From Flavobacterium solisilvae (GTDB lineage: Bacteria > Bacteroidota > Bacteroidia > Flavobacteriales > Flavobacteriaceae): 45,536 bases of DNA. The position numbers were made by a program, and so were the translations under genes. Under the pieces are notes generated by a model, which searched no databases, was not told the DNA's origin, and saw only the letters and a program-made list of their open reading frames with translations. The stretch covers positions 1 through 45,536 of the forward strand of contig NZ_JAAMPT010000194.1 in assembly GCF_012911605.1 (NCBI RefSeq). The letters are read 5' to 3'. Positions 41,702 to 45,536 of the stretch are shown piece after piece. Position 1 is the stretch's first letter, and every line of letters begins with the position of its first letter.

Positions 41702-42667
41702 TTAAAAGAAACGTGGTGATTTATCATATCCGTTGCCCGAAAATTTACCAAAATCTATATCAAATAACAGAAACACTTCATGTGAACCCGAATTAAAGTT
41801 TCTCAAATTTGTTAATGTATAATCATAGGAATAACCAACTCTCAACGTTGGCGTTAGATAAAAACTGGTCAATCCTGAAACCGAATCGCCATGACGATAA
41901 CCAACACCAAGTTCAAACTTATTATTAATCAAAACATTGGTTGTAAAATCAATAGAAAGTGGCGCGCCAGAAACCGCTTTTGCCATAAAAGCTGGTTTTA
42001 ATTTGAAATTATCATTTCCGTTGAACGTAAAAACATAACCACCAGTAATAAAATAATGCATGGCTTCTACTCCATCGGCAATAATTCCATCTTGGCGTTC
42101 TAAATGCTTTGTCATTAATAAATTAGGAACAGAAATTCCGGCATAGTAATTTTCACCAAACAAATACATTCCAGCACCAATATTTGGAAAAACTTTACTA
42201 ATATTATTTGCAAAAGCAGGATCAAGTTCTGGATCAGTATATTCAAATCCGTTGAAATTAGTATCAAAAAATGTTGCACCAGCTTTAGCTCCAAAAGACA
42301 GTTTCGTTTTTTCTGAAACAGGTAAAACATAAGCAAAATCCACAAACACATTATTCTCGTTTACGACATCGCCAATTTGGTCATGAACAACAGAAATCCC
42401 TAATTCTACTCGTTTTGAAATGGGTTTATGAGCAAAAAATGTTCCCGAAGTTGGTCCACCAACAGCACCAACCCATTGTGCACGATACAAACCTCCAAGA
42501 TTTAACACATCGGCATTATCGGTTGCATACGCAGGATTAATCACACTCATGTTGTACATATAATGTGTAAACATTGGATCTTGTTGCGCAGACGAATTTG
42601 CAGCCATTAAAATTAATGCTGTTGTAATGAGATATTTTAAAAATCGGTTTTTCATACTTTTACTCAT
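41702..42667 (-). CDS. PorP/SprF-family type IX secretion membrane protein
   Basis: A 321-residue outer-membrane beta-barrel. After a signal peptide ending AANSSAQ comes the family signature QDPMFTHYMYNMSVINPAYA, then the family strands, including YRAQWVGAVGGPTSGTFFAH and LGISVVHDQIGDVVNENNVF, and the C-terminal EVFLLFDIDFGKFSGNGYDK. PorP/SprF proteins partner with type B cargos; in F. johnsoniae SprF is needed for SprB export. ATG at 42667 is used; a second in-frame ATG at 42655 (MKNRFLKYL) gives an equally good signal peptide. It lies five bases after the cargo stop and nine bases before the OmpA gene, so all three are one operon. Confidence 0.93.
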   Translation of the reverse strand: MSKSMKNRFLKYLITTALILMAANSSAQQDPMFTHYMYNMSVINPAYATDNADVLNLGGLYRAQWVGAVGGPTSGTFFAHKPISKRVELGISVVHDQIGDVVNENNVFVDFAYVLPVSEKTKLSFGAKAGATFFDTNFNGFEYTDPELDPAFANNISKVFPNIGAGMYLFGENYYAGISVPNLLMTKHLERQDGIIADGVEAMHYFITGGYVFTFNGNDNFKLKPAFMAKAVSGAPLSIDFTTNVLINNKFELGVGYRHGDSVSGLTSFYLTPTLRVGYSYDYTLTNLRNFNSGSHEVFLLFDIDFGKFSGNGYDKSPRFF

Positions 42668-42672
42668 TTACA

Positions 42673-45536
42673 TTATCTGCTTAAATAAACTCTACCTTGA
42701 AGCGGTTTTCTAATTCCGTCATTGAAATATAAAATATAGAAATAAACGCCTGTTGGTAAAAGATTGCTTCCAACTCTCAAACTTTTTTCAGAAGTTGTTC
42801 CGTCCCAATTTGGTGTGTTTTTATTTCCGGTATATAATAGATTTCCATAGCGATTGAATATTTCTAATTTGAAATTTGGATAAGCAATCGGTAAATTTTT
42901 AATTTCAAATGTATCGTTGATGGTATCGTTATTTGGCGAAAAACCGTCTGGAATTACAATATCGTCACAAACCGTTAAATCAACTGTAACTTCCAATCGA
43001 GTTGTTCCTTCGCAACCACTTTCTGCAACCAAAGCAGCATAATAAGTTGTTCCGTGAACTAACAAATCAGTTGCTGCATAAGCTGTTCCACCTGATGATG
43101 AATTGTACCAAATGACGGTTTCTCCATTTAGAATATTTGCCGATAAGCTAGCAATCGTTGGATTATCAGTTTCACAAAAAAGATTTCCTTCTTGAACTAA
43201 ACTTGGCGTTCCAAGGTTTTGTACTTCAAAAGTATATGCTGGGAAAGTTATGCCGTTTAAACCACATGTTACACCTGTCAAAACTATATCAGTAATGGTA
43301 ATCGTCGTTGAACCTGCATTGGTCAAAGAAGTTTGTGCCAATGGAAAACTTGCCGAACCTGATGCAAATGGAATAGTGATTGTTTCAGTAAATGAATTAG
43401 CGCCCGAAAGCACATAGGTAATCGTATAATTTCCATCTGAAATTCCAGTTGCATTAGAAATTGTCACTAAACTTTGAAAATTTGTACAAGTACTTTGTGC
43501 TGAAACCGTTGCTCCAGTGATATTCAATGATGGTAAAATGGTAAACTGAACCGTTGTAGAAACCGAACCACAAGAATTGGTTACGGTATAAGTATAACTA
43601 TATGTTCCAGGCAAAAGACCAGCAATATTCAATGGCGAAATTACGGTTTGATTTGTGCTATCTGTCCAAGTTCCGCCAACATTTTCATTGTTTAGAAGCG
43701 AAAATAAATCCAAAGTTCCAGCCGAAGGACAAATGGTTATTACACCATTAAATGTTCCTGAATTTGGCGGTGTTTGAATTTCAAAATTTAGAACAATTGA
43801 TTCGTTTGAATTAGAACATTCATTTGTAGAAAGTATCGATGTTATCGTTACCGAATAATTCCCTGCCGAAGTAAAAATTGTTCCTGGAATTGTAAACTGT
43901 CCATTTCCACCAGAAATTACAACATTTCCAGAATTTCCAGAAACAGGAGTTGGAGTTGTAATAGCATAATCAAATTGGTATGTTCCATCAGGTAAACTTG
44001 AATTTGTAAATACAACTACTACATTGCTTCCTAAACAAGTATTAGCAATAGAAACTTCGCTTGTTTGCACATCCAATATTGGTTTTACAGTAATTACCGA
44101 AGTAATATTAGTCAACGTTGCTTGACAATTTGTAATTGTATTTGAAATATTTTGGAAAGTTATGGTTGAATTTCCAACATTGGTTAACGAAGTTGCTGGA
44201 ATTGTAAAACTTCCTGTTCCCGATGTAATAGTTACCGTTTGTGTTTGTGTAGCGATTGTATTTACTCCCGAAACACTATACGTTATTGTATAAGTTCCAT
44301 CGGTCATTCCGCTAAATTGAATTAAAGTACTATTACCAATACAAACTGGTGCGATAGTAACATTGGCAGTTAAAATTTGTGGTGTTTGTAAAAGTTCGAG
44401 TTGCACAATCTGTGTATCGATACCACAAGAATTTGTTACTTGATAAGTGAAATTATACGTTCCAGCTGCTAACGATGTTATTGATATAGGATTAACAATT
44501 ATAGTATTGGTAGCATCAAGCCAATTTCCGCCTAAATCTTGAGCAGTTAATAATGTATTCAAATCAAACGTTCCAACCGATGTACAAACTGGTGAAGTTG
44601 GCACAAAATTTCCAGCTTTTGGCAATGGATTAACAGTTACTGTAACCGTTGCTGTATCAGTTGTACAAGGTGATGTTCCGCCAGTTACCGTATAGGTAAA
44701 AGTATATGTTCCAGCACCAACCATTGATGGATTAAATATAGTTCCAGTTAAAGCTCCGGTTGCATTATCATCTGTCCAAGTTCCAGCTTGTTGCGTTCCG
44801 TCTAAACCAGAAGTCAAATCCAAACTTGTTATATTTTCACAAACTGCTAATGAACCATCAGCTCCAGCAATTGGCGATTGGACAACAGTAACAGTTACAC
44901 TTGCAGTATCAGTATCACAAAGATTTCCTCCAATGGTATAAACATAAGTTGTAGCTAAATCTACTAAAGGATTGAAAACTCCTGTTCCACTAGCTAATGC
45001 TGGTGACCAAGTTCCGCCTGTTTGTGGCGTTCCATTTAAGAAATTAAATAAATCTTGCGGCGAATCATTAGTACAAAAAATATGTGAGCCGTTTTCACCT
45101 GCATCTGGAACTGGATTAACAATTACTGTAATAGTAGCTTCATCGTTATCACATGGATCGTTTCCAGTTAAACTATAAGTATAACTTCCAGACAAATCAA
45201 CTGCGGGATTGAAAATACTTGTTCCACTGGCTAATGCTGGCGACCAAGTTCCACCTGTTTGTGCATTTGGACCTAAAAGTGGAAACAAATCTTGCTGTGG
45301 ACTATTTTGACAAACCGTAATTGAATTATTATTTCCTGCTTCTGGACCTTGATTGATTATCACTTCAACGGTTGCAGTATCATCAACACACGGAGCAATT
45401 CCAGCTACAGTATAAGTATAAGTTGCTGAAACATCAATCGCTGGATTTAAAATTCCTGTTCCACTAGCTAATGCTGGTGACCAAGTTCCGCCTGTTTGAG
45501 CGTTTGAACCTAATAAAGAAAATAAGTCTATCGCAT
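42673..45536 (-). CDS. Giant T9SS type B surface protein, N-terminus beyond window
   Basis: The frame is open from its stop at 42673 to the right edge with no in-frame stop, so at least 953 residues of a larger protein are visible; the GTG at 45363 is internal, not a start. The right-hand part holds near-identical repeats of about 78-80 residues (DLFxLLGxNAQTGGTWSPAL, ASGTGxxNP, YTYT, PCxDDxATVxVxxNxxPxAG). These degrade into longer Ig-like modules (DGTYTITYSVSG, VGNSTITFQNIS). The last 95 residues are the gliding-motility-associated C-terminal domain (IPDGFSPNNDTINDTFEIKN, EIFNRYGNLLYTG, PNWDGTTS, TGVYFYILYF), a type B T9SS signal. A PorP/SprF gene follows after five bases, so this is presumably its cargo. 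Likely adhesin or matrix protein. Confidence 0.9.
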   Translation of the reverse strand, partial: AIDLFSLLGSNAQTGGTWSPALASGTGILNPAIDVSATYTYTVAGIAPCVDDTATVEVIINQGPEAGNNNSITVCQNSPQQDLFPLLGPNAQTGGTWSPALASGTSIFNPAVDLSGSYTYSLTGNDPCDNDEATITVIVNPVPDAGENGSHIFCTNDSPQDLFNFLNGTPQTGGTWSPALASGTGVFNPLVDLATTYVYTIGGNLCDTDTASVTVTVVQSPIAGADGSLAVCENITSLDLTSGLDGTQQAGTWTDDNATGALTGTIFNPSMVGAGTYTFTYTVTGGTSPCTTDTATVTVTVNPLPKAGNFVPTSPVCTSVGTFDLNTLLTAQDLGGNWLDATNTIIVNPISITSLAAGTYNFTYQVTNSCGIDTQIVQLELLQTPQILTANVTIAPVCIGNSTLIQFSGMTDGTYTITYSVSGVNTIATQTQTVTITSGTGSFTIPATSLTNVGNSTITFQNISNTITNCQATLTNITSVITVKPILDVQTSEVSIANTCLGSNVVVVFTNSSLPDGTYQFDYAITTPTPVSGNSGNVVISGGNGQFTIPGTIFTSAGNYSVTITSILSTNECSNSNESIVLNFEIQTPPNSGTFNGVITICPSAGTLDLFSLLNNENVGGTWTDSTNQTVISPLNIAGLLPGTYSYTYTVTNSCGSVSTTVQFTILPSLNITGATVSAQSTCTNFQSLVTISNATGISDGNYTITYVLSGANSFTETITIPFASGSASFPLAQTSLTNAGSTTITITDIVLTGVTCGLNGITFPAYTFEVQNLGTPSLVQEGNLFCETDNPTIASLSANILNGETVIWYNSSSGGTAYAATDLLVHGTTYYAALVAESGCEGTTRLEVTVDLTVCDDIVIPDGFSPNNDTINDTFEIKNLPIAYPNFKLEIFNRYGNLLYTGNKNTPNWDGTTSEKSLRVGSNLLPTGVYFYILYFNDGIRKPLQGRVYLSR
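44600..45536 (-). repeat. In-frame tandem repeats of about 235-240 bases in the right-edge adhesin
   Basis: The segment GACCAAGTTCC(A/G)CCTGTTTG recurs at about 45004, 45241 and 45479, with GTTCC(T/A)G(T/C)-type neighbours and ACTAGCTAATGCTGGTGA repeated before it. DNA identity between the last three units is high, so they look recently duplicated. A more diverged unit lies near 44760-44820. The array continues past the window. Confidence 0.75.

Noticed and set aside
45361..45363. GTG as start of the right-edge adhesin
   Set aside because: The frame continues without a stop to the window edge and keeps the same repeat pattern, so the codon is an internal Val.
1..45536. Search for tRNA, rRNA, phage, restriction or defence genes
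   Set aside because: No gap holds a recognisable tRNA or rRNA, and no protein shows integrase, capsid, nuclease-methylase or known defence motifs apart from the edge transposase fragment.

Overview
The window looks like chromosomal DNA from a Flavobacterium-type bacterium (Bacteroidota, Flavobacteriia). The support is: AT-rich sequence with short gaps; Bacteroidetes -7 boxes of the form TAnnTTTG upstream of several genes; three cargo proteins with type IX secretion (T9SS) tails, two type B (gliding-motility-associated C-terminal domain) and one type A; a PorP/SprF protein; STN/carboxypeptidase-like TonB receptors; FecI/FecR signalling; and a PafA-type phosphatase. Most of the window is ordinary chromosome. 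The only sign of mobile DNA is a probable IS110-type transposase tail at the extreme left edge, followed by what looks like a gene remnant.

Layout. 1-346: transposase tail and debris. 343-2528: TerB-like protein, secreted esterase, DUF1456 protein, DinB/DUF1569-like protein. 2653-5004: folD and ffh on the minus strand, each with its own terminator or promoter. 5140-10857: a cell-surface signalling locus, in which two related surface lipoproteins (minus) diverge from an ECF sigma factor, a FecR anti-sigma factor and a FecA-like TonB receptor (plus). 10897-12678: argS. 12877-17484: a 1535-residue T9SS type B adhesin-like protein with nine repeats. 17634-20084: an outer-membrane beta-barrel receptor. 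20185-21672: a ketoacyl-ACP synthase III and a YegP-like protein. 21932-22687: a DUF2975 membrane protein with a small XRE regulator. 22694-25704: an orphan ABC ATPase, then a TetR-AarF operon. 25850-27024: a lipocalin-like lipoprotein and an OmpA-type lipoprotein. 27194-29077: htpG. 29231-35639: a TPR sensor kinase, a LytTR response regulator and a T9SS type A cargo. 35820-37103: citrate synthase. 37203-38015: DUF3667 membrane protein. 38055-39668: PafA-type phosphatase. 39812-45536: an OmpA/PD40 protein, PorP/SprF and a giant type B cargo that runs off the right edge; these form one operon read leftwards.

Two themes link the genes. The first is T9SS-dependent surface display: three cargos share Ig/PKD-like repeat modules, and one is genetically coupled to PorP/SprF and an OmpA anchor. 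The second is envelope signalling: FecI-FecR-FecA with surface lipoproteins, TPR kinase-LytTR, TetR-AarF and XRE-DUF2975. No CRISPR array, restriction system, prophage, tRNA or rRNA was seen. The least explained part is the lipoprotein/sigma/anti-sigma/receptor locus. There, an 11-bp element (AAGTAGGGTAA) lies in the same relative orientation 40-47 bases upstream of both the lipoprotein gene and the anti-sigma gene, which makes it a candidate ECF promoter or operator element.
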